Source: Streptomyces flaveus (GTDB taxonomy: Bacteria > Actinomycetota > Actinomycetes > Streptomycetales > Streptomycetaceae). From it: a stretch of 64,000 bases of DNA. The translations under genes and the position numbers were made by a program. The notes below the pieces were generated by a model, which saw only the letters and a list, made by a program, of their open reading frames with translations, was not told the origin of the DNA and ran no database searches. Positions within the stretch are counted from its first letter, which is position 1. Each line of letters begins with the position of its first letter. Positions 37,737-45,133 of this stretch are shown one piece after another. Location: assembly GCF_014647675.1 (NCBI RefSeq), contig NZ_BMPQ01000003.1:384373-448372 (forward strand), read 5' to 3'.

Positions 37737-37767
37737 GAGGGGCGCCCCCGATCCGGGTGCGCCCCTC
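37737..37767 (+). terminator. terminator after dnaE
   Basis: GAGGGGCGC and GCGCCCCTC (9 bp, perfect) enclose a GC-rich loop with a further CCC/GGG pair, 52 bases after the dnaE stop and facing the converging 57-aa gene. Confidence 0.75.
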
Positions 37768-37814
37768 TCGCCCTGTGCTACCCCGCGTCTCCGGCATGAT
37801 CCGCCGGGCGGGCC

Positions 37815-37988
37815 CTAGTTGTGGCCGAACTTCTTCTGCCGCTTGCCGCCGGAGGTGAACCGGTCGGGGCCCGGTGCGGATTCGGTCTGCTCGGCGGCGG
37901 ACGCCAACTCCTCGGTGCCACGCCGGGCTTGCTCCTGTGTGCCGCGCTGTTGCGGGCCGCCCTGCTTGCGGTTCTTGTTCTTGGCCAT
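37815..37988 (-). CDS. small hydrophilic conserved-looking protein, 57 aa
   Basis: ATG 37988 to TAG 37815. AGGAGG lies about 9 bases upstream of the ATG, an excellent ribosome binding site. The protein starts MAKNKNRKQGGPQQR, is rich in Gln, Lys, Gly and Glu, and ends KKFGHN. From memory, small proteins of this shape are common in Streptomyces genomes. Function unknown; likely soluble and disordered. Confidence 0.75.
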   Translation of the reverse strand: MAKNKNRKQGGPQQRGTQEQARRGTEELASAAEQTESAPGPDRFTSGGKRQKKFGHN

Positions 37989-38214
37989 GGTGATCTGCCT
38001 CCTGTTGGGGTTACCTAGGGGCCAGGACCGGGATCAGATTCACATAGGCGCTGAAGCCGCGCATGTCGGAGAATTACCGTGCGTAATAAGGCACGGCGGA
38101 GAGTGAACTTCCGATACGCCACGCCGAAGATCGAGTTCCGGCCGTTAACCTCCGCGCAGTCGGGCAGACTCGAAGGAAGCCCGAAGCAAACCTCCCGGAA
38201 AGAGGGTGGATCGC

Positions 38215-39432
38215 GTGGACCGCTGCATCGTCCTGGTGGACGCCGGGTATCTGCTCGGGGCCGCCGCCAGTCTTCTGGCCGGGGAGCCTTCGAGGTCCCG
38301 GATCACCGTCGACCACGCCGCCCTGATCCAGGGGTTGCGCGAGCGCGCCGAGTCCGACACGGAACGGCCCCTGTTGCGCATCTACTGGTTCGACGGCGCC
38401 CCCGACCGCGTGCCGCAGCCCGAGCACCGCAGGCTGCGCGTGATGCCCAGGGTTACCGTACGTCTGGGTGCACTGACCCGCAGTGACGGGCGGTGGGCGC
38501 AGAAGGGCGTCGATGCGGCAATGCACGCCGAGCTCACCGAGCTGGCGCGTAACCGGGCCTGCTCCGACGTGGTTCTGGTGACCGGTGACGGGGATCTGCT
38601 GCCGGGCATGATGGCCGCCAAGGAGCACGGGGTCGCCGTACACCTGTGGGCCGTGCAGGCCGCCGACGGCGACTACAACCAGTCCGAGGACCTGGTCGCG
38701 GAGGCCGACGAGCGCCGCGTACTGGACCGGACATGGATCACCAAGGCCGTACGGGCCAAGGAGTTCGGCGGGATCTGCGCGCCGCCGCCCGCGCCGCGGC
38801 CCGAGATCGCCGCGATCCTCTCCGCTCCGCTGCCCGAGTCCGCGATGCCCTCCAGGAGCGAGCGGGGCGCGCGGGAGCAGGACCACTCGCAGCCGGCGCC
38901 GAGTGAGAACGGCACTCAGGAACGAGGGTCGGCCGCGAAGGGGGTGCCGACGCCGAAGGATCTGGCGGCGTTGCGCGCGCCCGGTGCGCAGGCCACCCAG
39001 CATGCCCCCGCCAACGCCACGCTGCGGTGGTCCTCCGACAAGGGGTGGGTCGACCGGCCCGGCGCGGCCGAGTCCGCGGACGCGGCCGCGTTGCCGACGC
39101 TCGCGCAGCTCACCACGGCCGAGCAGCGGTGGGCCGACCGCGAGGAGGACATCACGGCGGTGAGCGGGGATCCGTACGAGGTCGGGCAGGTGTTCGCGCG
39201 GCGCTGGATGGGACGGCTGTCCGACCCGGTGCAGCTGCAGAAGCTGTCCACGATGTATCCGCGGGTGCCGCACCGGATCGACGGGGAGCTGTTGCGGTAC
39301 GCGGCGCGGTTCGGGCTGCTCGCGCACAAGGACGACCAGATCGACGAGCATGACCGGTACGCGATCCGGGCCGGGTTCTGGCGGGAGATCGATGTACGGA
39401 CAGCTGCGGAGCACGCTCCCGCGGGGGAGTGA
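38215..39432 (+). CDS. NYN-domain (PIN-like) putative RNase
   Basis: 405 aa from GTG 38215, with AGAGGG about 8 bases upstream; a GTG at 38206 lacks proper spacing. The N-terminal half is an NYN domain: VLVDAGYLLGA, IYWFDGAP, KGVDAAMHAELTELA and VTGDGDLLPGMMAAKEHG supply the acidic metal-binding residues of PIN/NYN nucleases. A linker rich in Pro and Ala follows, then a C-terminal region of about 90 residues (FARRWMGRLSDPVQLQKLSTMYPRVP...) like a LabA/DUF88-associated domain. Probable RNA processing role (inference). Confidence 0.82.
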   Translation: MDRCIVLVDAGYLLGAAASLLAGEPSRSRITVDHAALIQGLRERAESDTERPLLRIYWFDGAPDRVPQPEHRRLRVMPRVTVRLGALTRSDGRWAQKGVDAAMHAELTELARNRACSDVVLVTGDGDLLPGMMAAKEHGVAVHLWAVQAADGDYNQSEDLVAEADERRVLDRTWITKAVRAKEFGGICAPPPAPRPEIAAILSAPLPESAMPSRSERGAREQDHSQPAPSENGTQERGSAAKGVPTPKDLAALRAPGAQATQHAPANATLRWSSDKGWVDRPGAAESADAAALPTLAQLTTAEQRWADREEDITAVSGDPYEVGQVFARRWMGRLSDPVQLQKLSTMYPRVPHRIDGELLRYAARFGLLAHKDDQIDEHDRYAIRAGFWREIDVRTAAEHAPAGE

Positions 39433-39482
39433 GCGCCTAGTAGCTCGGGGGGTTTTGTTCGTAGGCGACTGCGGGTTCGTTG

Positions 39483-39511
39483 TGGCTGGTCGCGCAGTTC
39501 CCCGCGCCCCT
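39483..39511 (+). repeat. dispersed intergenic repeat, copy 2
   Basis: Identical over 29 bases to 27079-27107. Here the trailing CGCCCCTATGGGGCGC can fold back on itself. It sits in the 199-base gap before the ABC transporter genes. Confidence 0.85.
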
Positions 39512-39631
39512 ATGGGGCGCTGGAGTACGCGCCCGCGGACAGTGACGCGGGCCCGCCTCGGTGTCCCGGTTTCGACCACGTTCGTGCCCCGATCGTGGTT
39601 CCGCGCCGGGGACCCCGTAGGCTCGTCCCTC

Positions 39632-40663
39632 GTGAGTACGCGCACCGCACAGACAGCCCGGCAAGGGCACGGTGGGGATGTCGTGTGCGCGGTGCGGGAT
39701 CTGACCAAGACCTATCCGGCGGTGCGCGGACGGCGCGGGGCACCCGGGACACCCGAGGTGCGGGCCACCGACGGCGTACGGATCGACATCCGGCGTGGCG
39801 AGATCTTCGGGCTGCTCGGGCCCAACGGTGCCGGGAAGTCCACCCTTGTACGGCAGCTGACCGGACTGATGCGCCCCGATCGCGGCAGCGTCGAGATCCT
39901 CGGGCACGACGTCGTGCGCCATCCCGAGCGGGCGGCGCGGATCCTCGCGTACCTCGGACAGGAGTCCACCGCGCTCGACGAGCTGACGGTGTCGCTCGCC
40001 GCGGAGACCACCGGGCGGCTGCGCGGGCTCGATGTGCGCAGTGCGCGGGCCGAGCGGGACACCGTCCTCGAGGAGCTGGGTCTCACTCCTCTCGCCTCAC
40101 GGCCGCTGCGGAAACTTTCCGGCGGGCAACGGCGGCTCGCCTGCTTCGCCGCCACCCTTGTGGGTGAACGCCCGCTGCTCGTACTCGACGAGCCGACCGC
40201 CGGAATGGACCCGATCGCCCGGCGCGCCGTCTGGGGAGCCGTCGACCGGCGCCGGGCCGAGAACGGCACGACGGTTCTCCTGGTCACCCACAACGTCATC
40301 GAGGCCGAGACGGTTCTCGACCGCGTCGCCGTGATGGACCAGGGCCGGGTCATCGCCTGCGACACCCCTTCCGGGCTGAAGGAGCAGGTCGCGGGCGAGG
40401 TGCGCCTCGAACTCGTCTGGCGTGAGCGCGCGCCCCTCGACGTTCCCGAGGTCGCCGCGCTGCGCGACCGCGCCGTCGAGTCCGGCCGCCGCTGGGCGCT
40501 GCGTCTCGCCCCGGAGGAGGCCCGCGCAGCGGTCGCCGCCGTCACCGGCGGGGCCGCGTTCGCCGCCCTGGACGACTTCACGCTCGCCACACCGAGCCTC
40601 GAAGACGTGTATCTGGCGCTGGGCGGGAGCGCCGGCAATGTACGGGGGTTGGTCAAGGCGTGA
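39632..40663 (+). CDS. ABC transporter ATP-binding protein
   Basis: 343 aa from GTG 39632. Walker A is GPNGAGKST, the signature is LSGGQRR, Walker B is LLVLDEPTAGMD and the H-loop is LLVTHN. No good SD precedes the GTG. TAGGCT 8 bases upstream suggests a leaderless transcript. The C-terminal 90 residues are typical of ABC-2-type exporters (drug/daunorubicin-resistance-like). It pairs with the permease 65 bases downstream. Substrate unknown. Confidence 0.9.
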   Translation: MSTRTAQTARQGHGGDVVCAVRDLTKTYPAVRGRRGAPGTPEVRATDGVRIDIRRGEIFGLLGPNGAGKSTLVRQLTGLMRPDRGSVEILGHDVVRHPERAARILAYLGQESTALDELTVSLAAETTGRLRGLDVRSARAERDTVLEELGLTPLASRPLRKLSGGQRRLACFAATLVGERPLLVLDEPTAGMDPIARRAVWGAVDRRRAENGTTVLLVTHNVIEAETVLDRVAVMDQGRVIACDTPSGLKEQVAGEVRLELVWRERAPLDVPEVAALRDRAVESGRRWALRLAPEEARAAVAAVTGGAAFAALDDFTLATPSLEDVYLALGGSAGNVRGLVKA

Positions 40664-40727
40664 GTGTTCGGGCCGCTCTGGCCGTACGGAACAGGACGAC
40701 AGCTGAAGCGAACAGGAGCCGCTCGAC

Positions 40728-41552
40728 GTGAGTGTCGTACCCGCCGAGGTCCTGCCGGGCCGCGCCCTCCCCGTCGAGGACGCCGTCGCGCAAGAAGCCG
40801 CCGAGCTCGGACCGCGTGCCCGGCTGTGGCCCGCGCTGTGCGCCGTGTACCGGGCGCAGCTGTCCCGGGCACGGGTCGCGCGGATTCCGCTGCTGTTCGT
40901 GGCCACCTTCCAGTCGATCGGGATCATGGTCCTGATGCGCGGGGTGGTGGACGGCGGGGGCGAGGCGCGGGCCGTGGTGGCGGGCTCGTCGGTGCTCGTC
41001 GTCGCGTTCGTCGCGCTGAATCTGCTCGCCCAGTACTTCGGGCAGCTGCGTGCGAGCGGTGGGCTCGACCATTACGCGACGTTGCCGGTGCCGCCGGCGG
41101 CGGTGGTGCTGGGTGCGGCGGGTGCGTACGCCTCCTTCACCGTGCCGGGGACCGTGGTCACCGCCGTCTTCGGGTGTGTGCTGTTCGGCCTGCCGATGGC
41201 GAATCTGTGGATCCTCGCCGCCGTGATCCCGCTCGCCGGTGCGGCGCTCGCCGGGCTCGGAGCCGCGCTCGGGCTGCTGGCGCCGCGGCCCGAACTCGCC
41301 ACGCTGCTCGGACAGTTGGGGATGTCGGCGGCGCTGCTGCTCGGGGTGCTGCCGGCGGACCGGCTGCCCGCGGTCGTCCAGTACGCGCGGGATCTGCTGC
41401 CGTCCACGTACGGTGTCGAGGCCTTCGGGCTGACCTTCGGGGCGAATCCCGACTGGGGGATCGTCGTACTCGACCTCGCCGTGTGCGCGGGGGTCGGGGT
41501 CGTCTCGCTGGCCGTCGCGACCTGGGCCTATCGTCGGGCTGCCGTCCGATGA
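40728..41552 (+). CDS. ABC-2-type transporter permease
   Basis: 274 aa from GTG 40728. A cytoplasmic N-terminus of about 45 residues is followed by six hydrophobic segments; the loop LRASGGLDHYATLPVPPAAVVLG is characteristic of ABC-2 permeases. It should form the membrane channel for the ATPase encoded just upstream. Confidence 0.88.
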   Translation: MSVVPAEVLPGRALPVEDAVAQEAAELGPRARLWPALCAVYRAQLSRARVARIPLLFVATFQSIGIMVLMRGVVDGGGEARAVVAGSSVLVVAFVALNLLAQYFGQLRASGGLDHYATLPVPPAAVVLGAAGAYASFTVPGTVVTAVFGCVLFGLPMANLWILAAVIPLAGAALAGLGAALGLLAPRPELATLLGQLGMSAALLLGVLPADRLPAVVQYARDLLPSTYGVEAFGLTFGANPDWGIVVLDLAVCAGVGVVSLAVATWAYRRAAVR

Positions 41553-41586
41553 CGCGGCCCACAGCCGAGCCTGGCACGATGTCAGG

Positions 41587-42273
41587 GTGACCGCACCGCT
41601 TACTCCGCCCCAGCCGCCGCATCGCCCTTCTCCGGATCAGCAGTCTCCGGAGTACCAGTCTCCGCACCCTGCCTGGCAGGCGCCGCCCGCCGCCGCTGCT
41701 GGTGCGGGCGGATCCGTCGGCTATCAGGAGGACGGCCCCGGGATGAAGACCGAAGTGCGTCAGGCCGCTGTCATCGCGTTCGCGATGGCGGTCGGCGGGG
41801 TGTTGCTCGGGGTGCTGTGGTGGTGGCTCGCTCCTGAGGTGCCGTTGGTCTCGGACGCGTCCGCGGTCTATCTCAAGGACACGGAGGGGGAGCAGGCCAT
41901 CGCGGTGGACGGGACGTTCACTCTGCTCGCGCTCGGGTTCGGGCTGGTGAGTGCGCTGGTCGTGTTCGCTCTGTGGCGACGCGGGGGGATCGGGGTCGTC
42001 GTCGCGCTCACGGTCGGGGGTGTGCTCGGTTCGTTGCTCGCCTGGCGGCTTGGGGTCTGGCTCGGGCCTACGCAGGATGTGGCGGCGCATGCTCGGGAGG
42101 TGGGCCGGGGGGTCACGTTCGCGGCGCCGCTGGAGCTTGAGGCGAAGGGGGCGTTGCTGGCCTGGTCCGTGGCGGCGCTGGTGGTTCACCTGGGGCTGAC
42201 GGCGTTGTTCGGGCCGCGGGATCCTGAACTGGATCCTTATCCGCAAGGCCCTTACGGGGCGCCTCCGGCGTAG
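41587..42273 (+). CDS. DUF2567-type membrane protein
   Basis: 228 aa, GTG 41587. A Pro/Gln-rich N-terminus of about 45 residues is followed by four transmembrane segments. The extracellular loop LAPEVPLVSDASAVYLKDTEGEQAIAVDG and the late WLGPTQDVAAHAREVGRGVTF resemble DUF2567 proteins as I recall them. It is cotranscribed with the exporter genes judging from spacing. Function unknown. Confidence 0.75.
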   Translation: MTAPLTPPQPPHRPSPDQQSPEYQSPHPAWQAPPAAAAGAGGSVGYQEDGPGMKTEVRQAAVIAFAMAVGGVLLGVLWWWLAPEVPLVSDASAVYLKDTEGEQAIAVDGTFTLLALGFGLVSALVVFALWRRGGIGVVVALTVGGVLGSLLAWRLGVWLGPTQDVAAHAREVGRGVTFAAPLELEAKGALLAWSVAALVVHLGLTALFGPRDPELDPYPQGPYGAPPA

Positions 42274-42315
42274 GGGCGGGGTTCTTGCGGGGGCTGGGCC
42301 ACGGGTTTTCGCCCC

Positions 42316-42430
42316 CGCCGCCCTTACCCGTCCCATACCAAGGGGCTCCGCCTCTGGACCCCGCTGGGGGCTGCGCCCCCAGATCCCCGCTATCGGCCTG
42401 AACGGCCTCGTCCTCAAGCGCCGGACGGGC
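42316..42430. repeat. Streptomyces-type dispersed intergenic repeat
   Basis: This stretch holds CTGGGGGCTGCGCCCCCAG (a hairpin) and GCGCCGGACGGGCTGG. From memory, such GGGGGCTGCGCCCCC...GCGCCGGACGGGCTG blocks recur between genes across Streptomyces. It follows the DUF2567 gene and may function as a terminator. Confidence 0.7.
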
Positions 42431-42455
42431 TGGTTGTGGCTGGGCTTGGCTGAAT

Positions 42456-42505
42456 AGTGCACGTCAGTGCACGTCAGTGCACGTGAGCGCAGGTGAGTGC
42501 GGGTG
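42456..42505 (+). repeat. 10-bp tandem array, five decaying units
   Basis: Units AGTGCACGTC, AGTGCACGTC, AGTGCACGTG, AGCGCAGGTG and AGTGCGGGTG run head to tail with an exact 10-base period, one helical turn. The array lies between converging genes and is followed by a strong hairpin. Confidence 0.85.
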
Positions 42506-42512
42506 TGCAGGC

Positions 42513-42548
42513 GGGCGGTTGGTGCCGCCTCAGCGGCACCAACCGCCC
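42513..42548. terminator. strong bidirectional hairpin
   Basis: GGGCGGTTGGTGCCGC and its perfect complement (16 bp) enclose the loop CTCA. It terminates the plus-strand transporter transcript and/or the minus-strand bL37 transcript, whose stop is 7 bases away. Confidence 0.85.
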
Positions 42549-42554
42549 TTATCC

Positions 42555-42629
42555 CTACGCGGGCCTATGCCCATGATTCGAGCGGCCCTTCTTCATGCGC
42601 CACTTACGTTTGCGTGTTTTCTTCGACAT
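42555..42629 (-). CDS. ribosomal protein bL37 (24 aa)
   Basis: ATG 42629 to TAG 42555 encodes 24 residues, starting MSKKTRKRK, very basic, ending NHGHRPA. Actinobacterial bL37, found in mycobacterial 50S structures, is also 24 residues, very basic and ends NHGKRPN-like, so the match is good over the whole length (from memory). It should bind 23S rRNA in the large subunit. The SD is weak (CCGAGAAC). It lies 40 bases downstream of the ybaK-like gene. Confidence 0.8.
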   Translation of the reverse strand: MSKKTRKRKWRMKKGRSNHGHRPA

Positions 42630-42668
42630 GTTCTCGGTTTAGCCGAAAGTGCGGCATTCGTCGAGAGG

Positions 42669-43169
42669 TCACGTGCGGGCCACCGGCGCCGAGGTCGCTT
42701 CCGTGAGCTTGGCCAGGTCCCTCGGGGAAAGTTCGACTTCCAGGCCGCGGCGACCTGCCGATACGCAGATCGTGGGGTGGACCGAGGCCGAGGAGTCGAG
42801 GATCGTGCGGAGCTTCTTGCGTTGGCCGAGGGGGGAGATGCCGCCGCGGACGTAGCCGGTCGTGCGCTCCGCCGCCGCCGGGTCGGCCATCGTGGCGCGT
42901 TTGCCGCCCACCGCCGCCGCCAGCGCCTTCAGGTCCAGCGAGCCCGCGACCGGGACCACGGCGACCGTCAGGGCTCCGTCGACGTCCGCCACCAGGGTCT
43001 TGAAGACCCGCTCGGGGGACACGCCCATCGCCTCGGCCGCCTCCTCGCCGTATGAGGGGTGGGAGGGGTCGTGCTCGTACGCGTGCACCGTGAACTCGAC
43101 CCCGGCAGCGGTGAGCGCCACCGTGGCGGGGGTTCCCCCGGGTTGCTGCTTCTTCGACTTCTTCGCCAA
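42669..43169 (-). CDS. ybaK: Cys-tRNA(Pro) deacylase, YbaK/EbsC family
   Basis: 166 aa from TTG 43169 (reads MAKKSKKQQPGGTP). A TTG at 43178 would add 3 residues. The YbaK domain fills the protein: FTVHAYEHDP, VFKTLVADVDG, then the catalytic-Lys segment AVGGKRATMAD and YVRGGISPLGQRKKL. It hydrolyses Cys mischarged onto tRNA-Pro. It is first in line with bL37 on the minus strand. Confidence 0.9.
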   Translation of the reverse strand: MAKKSKKQQPGGTPATVALTAAGVEFTVHAYEHDPSHPSYGEEAAEAMGVSPERVFKTLVADVDGALTVAVVPVAGSLDLKALAAAVGGKRATMADPAAAERTTGYVRGGISPLGQRKKLRTILDSSASVHPTICVSAGRRGLEVELSPRDLAKLTEATSAPVART

Positions 43170-43186
43170 CGGAACCAAGCCTTACG

Positions 43187-43927
43187 TCAGTTGAGACTCG
43201 TCGGCCCGCGAGTCAGCTCCGTCGCGGGCAGTGACGGCAGGTTACGGATGATCGCCGTCTCCGCGCGCAGCAATTTCAGCTCCTCGCGCAGGCGTGACGC
43301 CGTGTCCGGGGCCTGGAGCAGGCGCTGCTTCGCCGGTACGTCGAGCATCGCCGCCGCCGCGACCAGGTAGGAGACGACGGACGGCTCGTCCGGCAGCTCG
43401 CCCCCGGTCGACAGGGACCGTTCGCGCGCCCCGGCCAGCCGCTTCTGGTACTGACGGAAGGCTCGCAGTACCCCCTCGGCCAGCGCCCCCGCCTCCTCGC
43501 CCGGGTCCTCTTCCAGCTCTTCCAGCTCGGCCGTCAGGAATGCGCCGGACGCGTCCACCGAGAGCAGCCGTACGCGCCTCGTCCCGGTGGCCAGCACCTC
43601 GAAGCTGCCGTCGGCCCGCTCCCGGATGGTCGCCGCGTCCGCGATGCAGCCCACCTTGTGGAAGGCCCCCGCGGGATCGTCGCCGAAACCGGCCGCGGGC
43701 CCGCGCTCCGGTACGGCCGTCTGGTCCGGCAGCCCCTGCGCGCTGGGCGCGACCTCGTGGCCGTCGCGGATGGCGACGACGGCGAACCGGCGCGGTTCGT
43801 CCTCGGGAGTCTTCAGCAACTCACGCATCATGGCGCGATAGCGCTCCTCGAAAATGTTCAGGGGCAGCACGAGCCCCGGGAACAGCACCGTGTTCAGGGG
43901 GAAGAGGGGAAGCCGGACGGTGGTCAC
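43187..43927 (-). CDS. Lon N-terminal (substrate-binding) domain protein
   Basis: 246 aa from GTG 43927. LPLFPLNTVLFPGLVLPLNIFEERYRAMM at the start and the middle FEVLATGTRRVRLL are hallmarks of the LON substrate-binding domain. No AAA+ or protease domain follows, so it is a stand-alone member. Role unknown, perhaps protein quality control. It is spaced 11 bases from the upstream gene, probably one operon. Confidence 0.88.
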   Translation of the reverse strand: MTTVRLPLFPLNTVLFPGLVLPLNIFEERYRAMMRELLKTPEDEPRRFAVVAIRDGHEVAPSAQGLPDQTAVPERGPAAGFGDDPAGAFHKVGCIADAATIRERADGSFEVLATGTRRVRLLSVDASGAFLTAELEELEEDPGEEAGALAEGVLRAFRQYQKRLAGARERSLSTGGELPDEPSVVSYLVAAAAMLDVPAKQRLLQAPDTASRLREELKLLRAETAIIRNLPSLPATELTRGPTSLN

Positions 43928-43938
43928 GACGCAAAAGC

Positions 43939-44985
43939 CTAATGGTCTCCGGGGTGGGCAGGTTCGCCGTGGTCACTCAGCGGACGCGCGGGCGCCGCGC
44001 TCCGTAGCTTGAACGGCGTGCGCGCGGCCACTTCCAGCCGTACGCCGTCCCGGAGTTCGAGGAACTGCCCGAGCGGGTCGTCCGAGATCCGGTCCCAGGG
44101 GAACGAGGTGGCGTACGGCCCGATCCGGCGCAGCTGCGCCAGGGCGTCCTCCCAGCGTTCGAGCCGGACCAGCACGTAGGTGAGCAGGTTGCGGACCTGG
44201 GCGGGCCACGGGTCGGCGGGCGCGTACTCCCGCGACAGGGCGATCGCGAGATCGGCCGCCGCGTCCAGGCGGTCGCGCGGAACCGTGGATCTGCCGCCCT
44301 CCTCGGTCAGATACGCGAAGGCCGCGCGCACGGGCAGTGCTTGGACGAGGGAGCCCGGCAGCGCGTCCTGCGCGGCCCGCTCGGCGAAGTCGAAGCACTC
44401 GCGGTGCGAGCCGTACCACGCGGCGGACAGGTACTGGAGGGCGGAGACGTGGCAGCCGTAGTGGTGCGGGGAGCGGCGTACGGCCTGAGCCCACAGCTCC
44501 TCGAACTCGGTGTGCGACGCGTTCGTGCCCCGGGCGTGGTCCAGCGCGATCCGCCACGGCACCGGATCGCGCGGGTCGCCTTCGGCGGCCGTGGCGATCA
44601 ACGGCGCGACCTGGCGCAGCAGTTCGGCGCGGGCCGGTGACTCCCAGCCCCGGCACATCGCCAGCTCGGCCTTGATCAGCAGCGCGTCGGGGTCGTGCGG
44701 GGCCGCGTACCGCCAGAGCGCGAACCACTCGGGCCGGGAACGGGCGAAGGCGGCGAGGCGCGTCGCGTACCGGTCGCGATTCTCCCACTCGGCGGCTTCA
44801 CGCGTGGTGGCGAGCAGTTTGGCCGCGGGCTCGTACTCGCCCTGGCCCGCGGCGACCAGCGCCGGCGCGAGCCGCTCGTCCGCGGCGTCGAGCAGGACCT
44901 CGTCGTCGCCGGGCAGACCGGCGGCGAGCCGGGAGGTGTTCCGTGCCATCCGGGCGGTACGGACGAGCGCGCGCAGTAAGGCCAT
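43939..44985 (-). CDS. conserved hypothetical protein with TPR-like helices
   Basis: 348 aa, ATG 44985. It is soluble and helical, rich in Ala, Arg and Trp. Segments such as PVRAAFAYL, WPAQVRNLLTYVLVRLERWEDALAQLRRIGPYA look like tetratricopeptide repeats. No catalytic motif is seen. It is 11 bases upstream of the LON-domain gene on the same strand. I do not recognise its function. Confidence 0.7.
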   Translation of the reverse strand: MALLRALVRTARMARNTSRLAAGLPGDDEVLLDAADERLAPALVAAGQGEYEPAAKLLATTREAAEWENRDRYATRLAAFARSRPEWFALWRYAAPHDPDALLIKAELAMCRGWESPARAELLRQVAPLIATAAEGDPRDPVPWRIALDHARGTNASHTEFEELWAQAVRRSPHHYGCHVSALQYLSAAWYGSHRECFDFAERAAQDALPGSLVQALPVRAAFAYLTEEGGRSTVPRDRLDAAADLAIALSREYAPADPWPAQVRNLLTYVLVRLERWEDALAQLRRIGPYATSFPWDRISDDPLGQFLELRDGVRLEVAARTPFKLRSAAPARPLSDHGEPAHPGDH

Positions 44986-45133
44986 GGAGGTGCTCCCCTC
45001 TGCGACTGTCTTTTGCGCCTGAACCGGCGCCGCTCTCGCGGACCGGGTTGCTCGCCGTCGTGGTTGCTCAATTGATGGTTCGGTGAGAAGACGGCTGAAA
45101 TGCGGCCAGGGTTGTGCGTGTTCAGATTACGGT

